Origin: Intoshia linei
Lineage: Eukaryota > Orthonectida > Rhopaluridae
DNA: 62,711 nt
Direction: 5' to 3'
NCBI GenBank assembly: GCA_001642005.1
Contig: LWCA01000068.1
Location: 1 to 62,711 of the forward strand
This document shows, piece by piece, positions 25,801-37,700 of the stretch. A model generated the notes under the pieces. The model searched no databases, had not been told where the DNA came from, and worked only from the letters and a program-made list of their open reading frames with translations. The position numbers and the translations under genes are program-made. The first letter of the stretch is position 1. Every line of letters starts with the position of its first letter.

Positions 25801-28800
25801 CAAAATAAATATATGTCAAAGAGTATATATTGTTATCAAACCAACCAGCATAAAACAAAGAATTAAGGAGTTGGCACTCAATCACCAGAAGCAAGGATAA
25901 TATGGAAATAAATACAAATTATTTACCTTTTGTTCCATTATTATTAATATGATAAAAATACATTTTATCATAATGTAATTGTTGAATTAGAAAGTTGAAT
26001 ATTCGTTTAAATATGTTGAGAACCCTGCTTTTATATATTTGTGCCAACACTGCCTTATGGAAAAACCTCTTTAAATCATTTCAAAATGAAAAAATTGCTA
26101 ACTGACGGTAATGTATATAAAAATAATACCAAAAGAATTTGTACAATTTTTTAATTTCTTGACTGCAACAATTTCATTCTTCCGTTTATCTCTCAATTTA
26201 ACTATACAAAAAAATAATATTATAAAATACTAGCTTGGATGTTTTGTACTTCGTACAAACAGCACCTAGTTTTGTCGAGAACAGACTTTTCTACTTGTAC
26301 ACAAAATAAAATCTTTAGGTATAAATGATATTATTCACTATAACCAATGTTTTATAGTAATGGTTCCCTAACAATAAAGACAATTCTTTTTTTTTTAAAA
26401 TTCTAGGACCTTTAATTATATCAAATTTTATATTTTACTAATTTGTTTTGTTACTAAAATAATTCCCCAAAAAAAGCTCACATCGAACCCACTTTAAGAA
26501 ATTGTTTTTTCGAACATGAAAGCTTAACATTGAAATTTTTTATACATGTTAACTGGTAAAAGCTGTATTACATGTGATCTTTTTTTAAATTTTATTTTCA
26601 GTGATTATAAAAATACTATTTTGACCATAAAGGCATCACTTTGTGAGATAAAAATTTTTTGGGTGTAATATCTAGAGATAACTGTATGAACTGTTATGTT
26701 TTTTAAAATTCTGGCACTATTTTCACTTTTTGAAAAAAAGGGTATTTTGGGGATTTGACCCTGAAGATTAAATTTTTTGAAATTTAAATTTATGACAATG
26801 TTCATTGTTTTAAAATATGCACCCGAGTGTATATTTTTTAAATTCTAGGACTCGTTTGATTTTAAAAAAAGGATAATTGGGGTTTTTGACCTGTAAGATG
26901 TAAGTTTATGAGACTAAAATTTATCTTACTTTCACCCGGAAAAAACTGTTATTAAAATGTGGAATTTTAAAATTCTAAAACCCTTAGTTATTGAAATAAA
27001 CGATAACACACACAGGCAGACAGAAAAAAAAATAGTTTTATATACACTCTATATCAGACACGTCAATAATAAACATCCTCAATAATGAATTTTTGAGAAA
27101 GTGAATGATTTATTGTAAAATTATGACTATGCCATTGTAAAGAATATGTAAGTTAATTATTTTATTCAAATTGATTATAATGAATTTTCAAAAAGTGGTT
27201 TTTCATTTTGATATCATTGATCTTTTGATCAAATTTTTGTGGTTTTCATCTTTTTTCTAATTTTTTCATCCAATTTTTAAAGATTTTGATAATAATTTTG
27301 TGTCCAAAATTTGATAGGGTTTTTAAGGAATATTTTTAACATTTTAAGGGTCTTCAAAATCTTTAAAAATTAAGTGAAACAAAATATAAATTGTGGATGT
27401 AACAATTTTTATTGATTCCATGCGTACATTCTTTAAAAAAATGAGCATCAGTAACTAACAGGTTATTGAAAACACTCACTATAATAAATTTTATCAATAT
27501 CAAAATAATGATTTTTATTTTGAATTATGGAAGGGCGATTTTAAAAAATATGTGTAAATTAATGTCTTAGGAGGCGACTCTAAAAAATGTTAAGAACCCT
27601 GTTCTATACTATACACAACAAAATTTTGAAAAACTTAAATTTAAAAGTTTAAATTAAAACATAAATTTCAGACAATGAAAGGATTAAAATTTTCATTCAA
27701 TCACAGAAATGTTTAATAGTGAATCTGACACTTAGGGTTCATTATTGACGAGTTTGGCAATATAAGTTAAAATAAAATGTAAACTTTCCAAAATATATAT
27801 TTTATATTTTTTCTTTTTATCAACATTTAATTAATTATACATAAACTAGTTGACTGTTATGTACTACGTACAAACAGCACCTAGCTCTGTTGAGGGCACA
27901 TTTTATTCTACCAAAGAAATAAATTCATGTTGAAAATCTAGCTTAAAAATCCTACTATTCACTATTATAATATATTGTATAATTAATTATTTTACATTTT
28001 AATTAATTAATATATTGTAATAATTATAATAATAAAGTTGTATCACTTTTAGTAATCGTTGTTGTAGTTTTAATTTAAATTTGAAATTTAAAAATTGCAT
28101 AGCAATGAAAAAAATTCCAAAAGAATCAATTATATAGATTTTCACCCATATTTCTTTTGTGGAAATATGTAAACGTTCAATTCACATTTTTTTTGAAATT
28201 GTAGAATCAATATTTATTTTTTCAATTTTTATTTTAATCGAAATATTTGAAAAATTATGGTTGAATATATTAAAAATTATTTTTCACCGGGAATGCGTAG
28301 ATTTCTGGGGTTGAAATTTTGTATTTATATCAACTGGAATAAGCTCTATCAGAATAATCTTTTTTTTTTAATTTTCGGACCGTTAATTATTTTACATTTT
28401 TTCTGTTAATAAAATATTTCAAAACAAGTATATATAAAAAAATCTTTTTTTTAAATTTAAATTTATGATTTTAAAATCCGTATCAGAGTATATATTTTTT
28501 TAAATTTTCAAACTCTTTTGATTTTCAAAAAAGGACAATTAAGTTTTTGACCCGTAAGATGTGAGTTTAGGAGTTGAAATCGATTTTTCTAACACCCCTA
28601 GGAACAATTGTAATTGAAATGTGGACTTTATAAAATTCTAAGACTAGTAGTTATTGAAAGAAACGATAACACACACACAAACAAATATTGCGTAGCATAA
28701 TAAATATAAACAAGGATCTCAAAGTTTTATCCGTTTTGAACGTTTTTAAAAACGGGTGACACGATATTCTCAGATTTAAGAAAATTGACTCAATATCACT

Positions 28801-29962
28801 GAATTTTTTTTGATTCAGTTTATAATTGTTATTAAAATTTACTAATAGGTTACAAACACAGAGCCGTGTAGAGGGCTGATTATATAAGGGATTATATCAT
28901 ATCGCGCCTATAATTCTAAATTGATAGGTGATGTTATAAAAAATGTTGTATTATGGGGTAAAATCTTTTTAATTTTGATGATAACCTTACAAAAGTTTAT
29001 TTAAAAATTCTACCACTGTAGTGACGCTTTAAACAAGGAAGTGGGACTAAAAATTAAAAATAAATTAAATAGATCATGGAAAATAAATTTTGACAAAGAT
29101 TAAAATTTTAAAACGGTGAAAACAATTAAAACCATCTTCAGTAATTCTTAAAAGTATACACAAAATTAATTCCTAATATCATGTAATTCATTACACTACA
29201 TCAGTGATGGCAAAGTACGTGTTTGCGTGTAAAAAATACACACTTGACATTTTTTTTTACACACTTAAAAAACTATATAAATTAACTTCAAATAAAAAAT
29301 ATTACTAAAATAAGTGAGATCAGAAATTGAAGTAATAGAACAAAATAGACATACAAAATCATTTGAAGATGTTACCTACTTTGACCAATCAAATATGTTA
29401 TTAAAAGTTTCGAATTCTATACCTGAAACAATTAATAGTCTGAAATGTCTGGCTAAAGCTATATTAAATATATTTTCATCTACATTTCTTGTGAATCGTT
29501 AGTTTCGACATTGAATAATGTCAAAAATCATAAAAGTAATAGACATCACGATGAAACTAGTTTGGCTTGTATAGCGTTAAAATCAACAAGTATAACCTTC
29601 CATTAAAAAACTTGCAGCTCAATTTTTTAAATCTATATAAATGTAAAAATTATTTTTTTAACTCATTTTCCATCAAGTTGTTCGACTTAATTGACGGTTT
29701 TGATTTACGTAATATTTTTTTAATAAAAAGACACTAGAAAAAAATTTCTGAAAATAATATTAAATTTAACACACCTAGTTTTAGTTGGCTGCCATCACTG
29801 CACTACATTGTTATAATGCAGTTAAAATATCCATTTCATAATTCAACAAAGAAATGAAATAAATAACAAATAAATATTAAAAGTAATACAAACAACTCCA
29901 TATGTTCCCGATCCAATCAAGTCGAGTTTTTGAAAATTAGAAATACACGTGCATGGACCGTT
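22876..29962 (-). CDS. CDK10: CDK10-like cyclin-dependent kinase, ten exons found
   Basis: Exons: 29962-29890, 26201-26130, 25413-25311, 24367-24286, 23945-23878, 23537-23485, 23419-23290, 23251-23128, 23047-23001, 22965-22876 (842 bp, about 280 residues, all in phase). Kinase landmarks: glycine loop [15 protein letters not shown] (ATP lysine), [12 protein letters not shown] in the PISSLRE-helix place, IIHRDLKVAN (catalytic loop), [20 protein letters not shown] (T-loop), [21 protein letters not shown] and [11 protein letters not shown]. The N-terminal [13 protein letters not shown] matches the CDK10 lead-in. A start-codon exon and the short C-terminal exon are not identified. Introns: one is 38 bp; the first is 3.7 kb and carries two DR1 copies and a hAT element. 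CDK10 fits better than CDK11 because there is no long N-terminus. Confidence 0.88.
24493..24560. mobile_element. Solo hAT terminus in CDK10 intron
   Basis: CAGGCATTTTCAACCCTTTT then 'CGCTGTGGACTCCTA' matches the left end of the 58346-59014 element. A degenerate partner may be GTTGAAAATC near 25008, but no target duplication was found. The rest of this intron includes a single minisatellite unit at about 24889-24960. Confidence 0.5.
25672..26026. mobile_element. hAT-type MITE in CDK10 intron 2
   Basis: The ends are CACTGGTTCTCAACG and GTTGAGAACCCTG, inverted over about 12 bp. It is about 355 bp and non-coding. The 8-mers on each side (ccttacac / cttttata) do not match well, so the exact borders are uncertain. 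Confidence 0.55.
26229..27040 (+). repeat. DR1 dispersed repeat copy
   Basis: Head ACTAGCTTGGATGTTTTGTA followed by CTTCGTACAAACAGCACC. The 3' part keeps 'GGGGTTTTTGACCTGTAAG' and ends in a run of ACACACAGGCAGACAG. It lies in the large first intron of the CDK10-like gene. An open minus frame at 26605-26805 falls inside it and is not called. Confidence 0.75.
27844..28700 (+). repeat. DR1 dispersed repeat copy (near full length)
   Basis: Head ACTAGTTGACTGTTATGTAC then TACGTACAAACAGCACCTAG; contains the 'GCATAGCAATGAAAAAAATT' block, 'GACCCGTAAGATGTGAGTTT' and a closing (AC)n tract followed by GCGTAGCATAATA. About 860 bp, the most complete copy, and useful as a reference for the family. It lies in CDK10 intron 1. 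Confidence 0.75.
29202..29800 (+). mobile_element. hAT transposon remnant with perfect CACTACAT duplication
   Basis: The terminal repeats CAGTGATGGCA and TGCCATCACTG are flanked by an exact 8-bp CACTACAT (29194-29201 and 29801-29808). The plus-strand ORF 29314-29502 encodes part of the hAT C-terminal dimerisation region ([16 protein letters not shown]). After a one-base frameshift it continues [14 protein letters not shown] and [11 protein letters not shown]. The N-terminal zinc finger and catalytic region are gone. It sits inside CDK10 intron 1. Confidence 0.88.
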
Positions 29963-30137
29963 CTAATTTGAATTGTACATGATAAATAATAAAAAAATGA
30001 TAAAAAATGTACATAGACGGGATTCGTAGAAATAAACTTTTCAAACATGTCATAAAAAGTTTATTACATGGCAACATATTTTGTATACAGTACTATATCG
30101 ACTTTTTCATAAATTTAAAATTATTTATCGTTTAAAT
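29963..30137. promoter_or_regulatory. Short divergent intergenic region, CDK10 / beta-TrCP
   Basis: Only about 175 bp separate the first recognised CDK10 exon from the beta-TrCP start codon, and the two genes point away from each other. It must hold, or overlap, a shared promoter unless the CDK10 start exon lies inside it. It is AT-rich with no motif I can name. Confidence 0.4.
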
Positions 30138-33100
30138 ATGCCTGTTGGAGATATGAATGATGAAAAAACATATGAAGAAGTATAACAAATAATAAAAGTT
30201 GATAGTTAAAAAAATAAACAATTTAGACTAACGTAAGCAAAATATTAAAAAATGATGATATTGCATTGAATTACAAGTGTTTTAAAAAATTGACACAAGA
30301 AGATAAAGTCACATTTGTTAAAATTGCTTTAATTGACATGAACCGTCATCAAATATCTTCTATTAACCATTTTCTTAAACCAATCTTAAAAAGAGACTTT
30401 ATTTCTCTGTTTTCAGGTAATTTAATTTTATAACTTAGAAATTTAATGCACATTAGCAATGGGACTTTATGATGTTTCAGCCAAAATTATTAATCATTTT
30501 GATTCAAATACCATTCAATCTGCTGAAATGGTTTCTAGAGATTGGATTACCATTTTAAACACTTCTTTGGCTTGGCGTAAATTACTGTACTATGCTTGCC
30601 AAAAAAATTCTACCCTGTTTAATTTAATTAAACGTATTAAATCGTAAGTTTTTTTGCTTATATTTTTACATTTTTCAGTTTTTTAATTCTTTTTTAGTGA
30701 CAACTTAATTAATCCTAAAAATGCAATTCCTCCACTATGTGATAATAAATTTTTCAAAACATTATACAATCGTTCAAGATATTTATTGGCTGTAATTATC
30801 TTTTTATTTTAATGATTTGATGTAATTTATTTAGTGAGAATGTTAAAATGTGGTAAAAAATTTTTATGAGATTTAAGATTTTGTTTTTTTTTTATTTTTT
30901 GAGACATTTTTAGTTGTTTATTTTTTTAGAAATTGGATGAAAATTGGAAAAATGGACAGTATAATCTAAGAAAAATTAACTGCAATTCTACAGCCAGCAA
31001 AGGTGTGTATTGCTTTCAATATGACAACAATAAAATCATTTGTGGACTACGCGATAATACCATGAAGGTAAAAAATATTTATGTTGGGCAATCGTTGTAA
31101 TAAGGCCGTTTCGTGGATCGGTGTCATATTTTCATATTTTTTAGTATACGAATTTACAATGTATATTACATGTTATTTAAGAAAATAAAAATTATTATTC
31201 GTGGCCCTCTGATACATCAATATTTATAATCTCAAATATTTTCAGAAACCCAAATACTGTTCATAGACACCAGTGATTCATATGACCACTGAAAGGTTCA
31301 ATATGCATGACTTATGCTTTATTTAGATTTGGTCGCGACATACTCTAAATTGCACACATGTACTACGCGGACACAGTGGTTCAATTTTATGTCTTCAATA
31401 TGATGAAAATATCGTGATTTCGGGTTCATCTGATTCTACCATGAAGTATACTCCTTTTAAAATGTGTTATTACGTTTTTTATAGAATTTGGGATGTAAAT
31501 ACTGGTGAACTTTTAAATACTCTCAGTTATCACGTTGAAGCAGTTTTACATTTAAAATTTCTAAAAGACATGCTGGTGTCATGTTCAAAGGTAACATCTT
31601 TATTGATTTCAAAATTATTTAATTTATATATTTTATTTTTTATATTTGTTCTATTTTTGTTAGGATAGAAGTGTGGCAATTTGGAAAATTTGCTCACCTA
31701 CCGACATTAAGTATGTTACAGCCTTAGTTGGACATCGAGCTGCAGTAAATGTTGTTGATTTTGACATGAGATATATAGTTTCAGCTAGTGGTGATCGATC
31801 CATAAAAATTTGGTATACCAATTCTCTAGGTAATTGTTTTATCATTTTTATTACTATTTATTAGAATTTGTTCGCACTCTTAATGGACATAAACGGGGAA
31901 TTGCTTGTTTGCAATTCCGAAACAATTTAATCATTACCGGAAGTTCAGATAATACCATTAGGTTTTTATTTGTAAGGTGCATTTAACTTTTGTTTAGAAT
32001 ATGGGATATCAATATCGGTGATTGTATTAGGGTTTTGGAAGGTTTTGTGTTTGTTGCTTTTTATTTTATTTTATTATGTGTAGGGCATAACGAACTGGTT
32101 AGATGTATTAGATTTAATGACTCAATCATTGTTAGTGGTGCATATGATGGGTATTAATTTAATTAATCTATTGTCTATTTTTTGTGTTATACAATTAAAT
32201 GGTAGAGATCCGATGGAAATTGACTAGGGATGACCTGTGGTTACCGTTGTTTTTAGGATTATGTTTATTTATTAAAAAATTTTTTATCCTTTATTTTAGA
32301 AAAATCAAAATCTGGGATTTAAGAGCTGCTGTAGACTTGACATCAACCGAAACAAATTTCTGTATTATAACATTAATGGTAATTATTTTGTCAATCGCAA
32401 ATAATTCGGATTCAAAAAATACTTTATATATTCATCTAAACCAGGGGGTAGTCAACTTTTTTTAAGCTAACGTCTCTAAAAAACTAAATGATATTGTATC
32501 TTTTTTGAGAGGGCATAAACTACGTAATATTCGAAATTTGTTTATTTACGAATTGAGAATTAATGGAGCTTGATGATGCACATAATTTTTTTATATCCAG
32601 ATGCAATTGGTTAGGTTTAATTACAGATCTCCTCGATTAACAATATTTAATCGGTTTATCTTCTTAGTGAGTATACTTACAGATGAAATAAAATCAGTTT
32701 ATAGAGGGTGTTGAAGGGAACACTAAAAATAACACTTCTGTTTTTTCCATATTTAGTATTGAACATTTTTGCCACATTTTTATGTTAACTTTTTTACCTT
32801 CTTTGAAAATACAAAAGATGTTTCATCATTTTTTAATTCTAACAATTTTTCTTTGTATTTTACGGCAACTTGAGTTATATCAGTAACAAATAGATTGATT
32901 ATTCAGGTTTTTATTTCCTATTCAATAATATCTTTTAAACATAATATTATGCCATTCTTTAATCGTCTCAAATTTTCTTGGGAGCATTTTAAATCCTTAG
33001 GATTATTATTGTTTTTTTAATAAGAATAAATATGAAAAATGATAAAATTCGCTTTTTAGAATATTTTTTCGAAAGAGACCTATTTACAGATTAATTAATA

Positions 33101-34335
33101 GATTAATAAGTAAATCAATCCAATAAAAAAATAGTTTTCATATTTATATACAGTGAGTTGCAAAAATCTAGCTACACTCTATTTTTGACGAAGCAAGTAT
33201 AGTAATGCTTTAAATATTTTTTTATTACTATAAAAATATGTAACTATTTACTAAAAATGTAAAAAAATGGAGATTTACGTTAATTAATAAATGATAATTA
33301 ATTATAATACTTTTGCAAAAGTCTACATACACTAGGCCCTAGTGCAGGGGTGCACAACGTGCGGCCTTCAGAGCGTTTATGTGGGGCAGCGGGCAATACA
33401 TCTGATTATAATGCAATATATTATTTTACTTCAAATTGAAAAGTTAAAATGAGATTTTATTCAAGGTCTATTTAAAATATTTTAATCAAAAAGTTACATT
33501 CTTGACTTTGCCCCAGTTTCTCAAATCTTAGCGAAGGGTACACAAAATCTAATGAAAACAAAATCGAAACTCTAATGTATCAACAAATCGGTTTTTAATA
33601 GAACTTTTTTCTGTTGTCCAATTATTAATGTTTTTTCACAAAAATATTAGTAAAAGAAGATTTTTCAAATTTTTTTAAAATCAGGTTTTTTCTTATGGAA
33701 TCAGTCAGAAGAATTATTGATTTAAAAATTTGATAAAATGATATTTTTCATAAAAATATTGGTAAAGCGATTTTTTTCCTTAAGGGTTGGTAAAATTTGG
33801 TTTTTTATTTTGGAATCAGATAGGGTAGTTTTTATTCTAAAAGTTTGGTAAAAATGTATTTTTAAAAAAAATATTGGTAAAAAGGGATTTCTTACCTTAA
33901 GGATTGGTAAAATTTTGGTTTTTTCTCATGAGATTATATTTAATGAAATATTTTGAAAATTGTAATATCATTTTTCCGTGATATATCAAAATTCTATGGA
34001 TATTTTTCACACTTTTAATTCATTGTTAGTTATTACTCGAAAAATTTTTTTTTAATTTAATCTGTATTACAATTACATTATCCAAAAGTGGGGTGTATGT
34101 AGACTTTTGCAACACGTTTTTTGGACATTTTGTACTACATCATATTGATTTATTAATAAAATTAATGTTTTAGGAACATACTGGACGAGTTTTTCGTCTC
34201 TTGTTTGACGATTTCCATATATTGAGTAGTTCTCACGATGACACATTATTAATTTGGGATTTTTTACCAGAGTCTGACAATGAAGAAGATAGACGAAATT
34301 CCTTAATGAATAATGAAATTATGCAATTTAGGTAA
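30138..34335 (+). CDS. BTRC: beta-TrCP / Slimb, F-box WD40 ubiquitin ligase subunit
   Basis: Thirteen exons, all in phase, 496 residues: 30138-30179, 30227-30416, 30457-30643, 30698-30791, 30930-31067, 31327-31445, 31485-31590, 31664-31829, 31865-31961, 31998-32041, 32084-32150, 32300-32378, 34174-34335. This is the substrate receptor of an SCF complex; it binds phospho-degrons such as those of beta-catenin and IkB. Dimerisation (D) domain: [31 protein letters not shown]-box: [22 protein letters not shown]. Seven WD40 blades include [86 protein letters not shown] and [13 protein letters not shown]. Several introns are 36-54 bp. Two of them (31446-31484, 32042-32083) are multiples of three with no stop. 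The last intron, 1.8 kb, carries a Tc1-like and a hAT-like insertion. Confidence 0.97.
33151..34116. mobile_element. Tc1/mariner-like remnant with nested hAT piece
   Basis: The left end CAGTGAGTTGCAAAAATCTA follows TA. The right end contains GTGTATGTAGACTTTTGCAA, its rough complement, and an inner third copy lies at about 33312-33335 (GCAAAAGTCTACATACAC). Between them, from 33344, CAGGGGTGCACAACGTGCGG looks like a hAT left end inserted later. Degenerate GGTTGGTAAAA units fill 33700-33920. No transposase frame remains. It lies in the last beta-TrCP intron. Confidence 0.55.
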
Positions 34336-34742
34336 TATATTATTAACATCAATGCTATTTAACCAGTAACCTCTGTTCTAATATTTTAATGTATAATAAT
34401 CGTATACTGTAATTATACTTAATTTTTTATGGATACCATGCATAGGTGTTTCGTTAGATAAAAAAGATAAATAGATTCAGAGCATTTTTATAAATGTATA
34501 TTATTATAATTATTATTATTTGTGTATGTTATCTCACATTTATTAAACTTTGTGATTGTATTATGTTTTTATTTAATTTTATTTTATTTAGATAGTCAAT
34601 CCAATACCAATCACTGTTACAAATTTATTTTCTGTTTTTGTTTATAGTTTTATAATTTATCTGGTTGTCCCGGAACAATAATTTAATAAATGTGTTTTAT
34701 ATTTGTCTCAATATAAAGTAATGTTTATTGAATAAATATATC
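34336..34742. other. Intergenic spacer beta-TrCP / DHHC gene
   Basis: About 400 bp between the stop codon of the F-box gene and the ATG of the next gene on the same strand. It should hold the 3' end of one and the promoter of the other. It is AT-rich with no other structure seen. An upstream ATG at 34721 opens a four-codon frame only. Confidence 0.5.
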
Positions 34743-37700
34743 ATGGGTGAGATTAATGAAAAGTGTTTAATTGATTATATAAAAGAGAGGTTTTTGATTT
34801 TAAGTAATTGTCTAAAATTCAAATTTCACAGAAATTTTCAAGAAATTGACGGTTATATTGAAAAATCTCATCAATCGATAAATTTGGAATATGACGTAGC
34901 AGGGGCGAAAGGCAGTGCTATTCACTGGTTAGCCTTTATGGGTATGAATCGACAATTGGAAAGATTGCATTCTTTGGGAATAAAATTAAATTGTGTATCT
35001 AAAGCGCCAAACTGGCAACGTCCTATTCACTGGGCTTGTCAATCGTGTCAAGTGTCAACTGTTGCGCTATTGATAAAATCTGGTGTTTCTGTAAACGAAA
35101 TGGACTCAAAGTCAGCGTGTTTACTTACTCATTCTTGTATATCCGGTAGTATGCCGCTAGTTTCTTTTCTAGTTGGTAAAAATGCTAATATCGATAGTAC
35201 GGACAGTGAAGGTGACACTCCTCTGCATTGGGCTTGTAATAAGGGTACATTTATTTATATTTGTTGTTGTCCGTTTGTAGTTTTATTTAACCAACATAGC
35301 AGAGGATCACAAATAAACCCTAAAAGTAAAAATGCAATTTTTCTGATTAAAACACTCATAAACAGTATCTTCGTTATTTGAGTCCTTAGTAAATGTATAA
35401 TGAATTATTAATAATAATATTTATTTATACTCATTGTAACTAGACAATTTATTAATGTACGTTACTATTTACATGTTAATAGTATTTCTTTAAAATAAAG
35501 ATTTTAAAATTATTTATCAGTATCCTAAATATGACAAATTTTATATTTCGTCGATTGACGATTTTATTTTTTTCAAATAAATCATGAAATATCTGGTTAA
35601 TATTAATATGTCCAATGGACATTGCTCATCTATACTTGGTAGTAATTATAATATTGTGTGCCTCCAAAAACTAGGGTTTAGGTAAAGTATATTTAAACGT
35701 CACATATTCCCGACCTCGATACCCTTTTTGAGTCTGAAATTTTTGTAATCTGGGCCTTATTTTTTAATGTTCAATTTTAAAAAAAAATAGGGATCTCATT
35801 TTCGCGGTGGCTACCAGCTTGGTAATTTCGGTTATACTAGAGTAATAAGAAATTTTTACCAAATAGTGAAAGAATCCGTTACAAACTAGGTGGATTACTC
35901 TAGCATCTTTGTAAATGTGCTAATTTTAGGATTTATTTTAAGGTAAAATATTTACACTATTTATAAAAAAGTAAGTTTTCAATTAAACCGTCAAACGGAC
36001 TGTAAGATAAAATTTTTTTAAATCATACATTATTTAGGTTTTTTGGATATTGCAAAATTTTTAGTTCAAAATTCAGGTTTATTATAGTCAATTATTGAGT
36101 AATGAATCTTAGCAAATCCACATAAAATTGACGATTTTAATCAAAATACTTTGCATTTTGCTACCATGTCTGGCAACTTGGACCTTGTCAAATTTTTAAT
36201 TGAAAAGGTAGATGAAATTGGATATTTAATAACTTTAGTGTAATGTTGACAGTAGCCTTGTTGACAAAAACAATAGAACAGCTTTTGAGTACGTTTTAAA
36301 ATTATACATATCCCATTGATTAGTGCGGTTTATTTTTATAAATTACATACTGATTTTCTTTAAATTATTTGTGCGATTCTCGAGATAAAATAAATAATTT
36401 AAGTCCACGATATTCAGCGTATGGGTATGGGTGAAAATGTCATTAATAATTAAATATTAGACGACTTTGATAATATATAATTATTTTATTATAATCAATA
36501 AATTAAAATATTTAAATTTTGTTAAGCTCGTGTGTCTTTAAGTTTTCATATTATCTTTGTAAATTATAGCACTAATTGATGATTGGATGTACTTTTTAAA
36601 TATTTCGGTGCACTGAATTTTATTTAGTCTAGCTGCAAGAAGAAAGAATTATGCCATCATTGATTATCTAAAAAGTCGCAATTCCTGTTTCAATAGATAT
36701 AATCCAATGTAAGTGATTAATTTTTTAATAATTTTAATATAATAATAATACAAACGTTGATGTTTATGAACTTTATATTTTAAATTCATGTTAACTTTTT
36801 AAACCAATGCATTGGTATGGCTGGTTACTTCTGGTTCACAAGTCGATTTGTATCGTATCTGTTAATAATTTAGTCACCTGATTATGGCTGGGTCTGTAAC
36901 TTTACGTGTCTAAAATTTAGACTCTAAATATAATTAACACCCGAGGTAATAATGTTTTTTATGTTTATTACTTTTAATAATAATAAAATAAATATGTAGT
37001 GTATTAATGTATGTGTTTTTTAGTCTTTTTGTAATACTTATCGATGGATTGATAAGTTAATAGTGCTGTTATTATTATTGAGATACATTTAAAATTACAT
37101 TTTTTAATTTTTTTTAGAAAAATTGTTATTGGATCGGAAAGTTCGTCTACTTATTATAGAAATGGGACAATTTTTGTATATATTTATCTATTTACAATGT
37201 CTATTTACAAGGTTATTTTACACTTTACAGTATATCTTTTTTAGGGTATTTTATCGATATAGCCACAATGATGTCCCTGTTTTTAAAGTTTAGACCAGTG
37301 TTTCCCAACCCTTTATATGCTAGGTGTCACTTTTACTCTTAAAAAGTTCGGGTTCATTTAAAAAAATGACCCAACAGTCTTTGTTTTGGGCTGATATAAC
37401 TGTTCAATCAAAAAATAATTATTTTTTAATTCATTCACTATTTTTACGAAAAACTATAATTTTCCAACAAAACAGTTATAGTAATGATTACCAACCTAAC
37501 TAAACTAAACTTTTATTTTGACATTTATTTGCAATAAAAATATATATCCCCTCCCAGCAATTTTGCAATCGATATAAGCTGTCTAAATCAACATATAAAT
37601 TTCTGAATTTTTTATATTTGACTTATTTCGATTAAGATTGTGTATCATCATAGAGTTGATTATTAATTATAGACCATAAATTCTCGATATGAGATAAATT

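Noticed and set aside
37212-37230. 19-bp intron in the DHHC gene
   Set aside because: Far below plausible size; a 46-bp intron (37199-37244) with GT-AG ends is also in phase.
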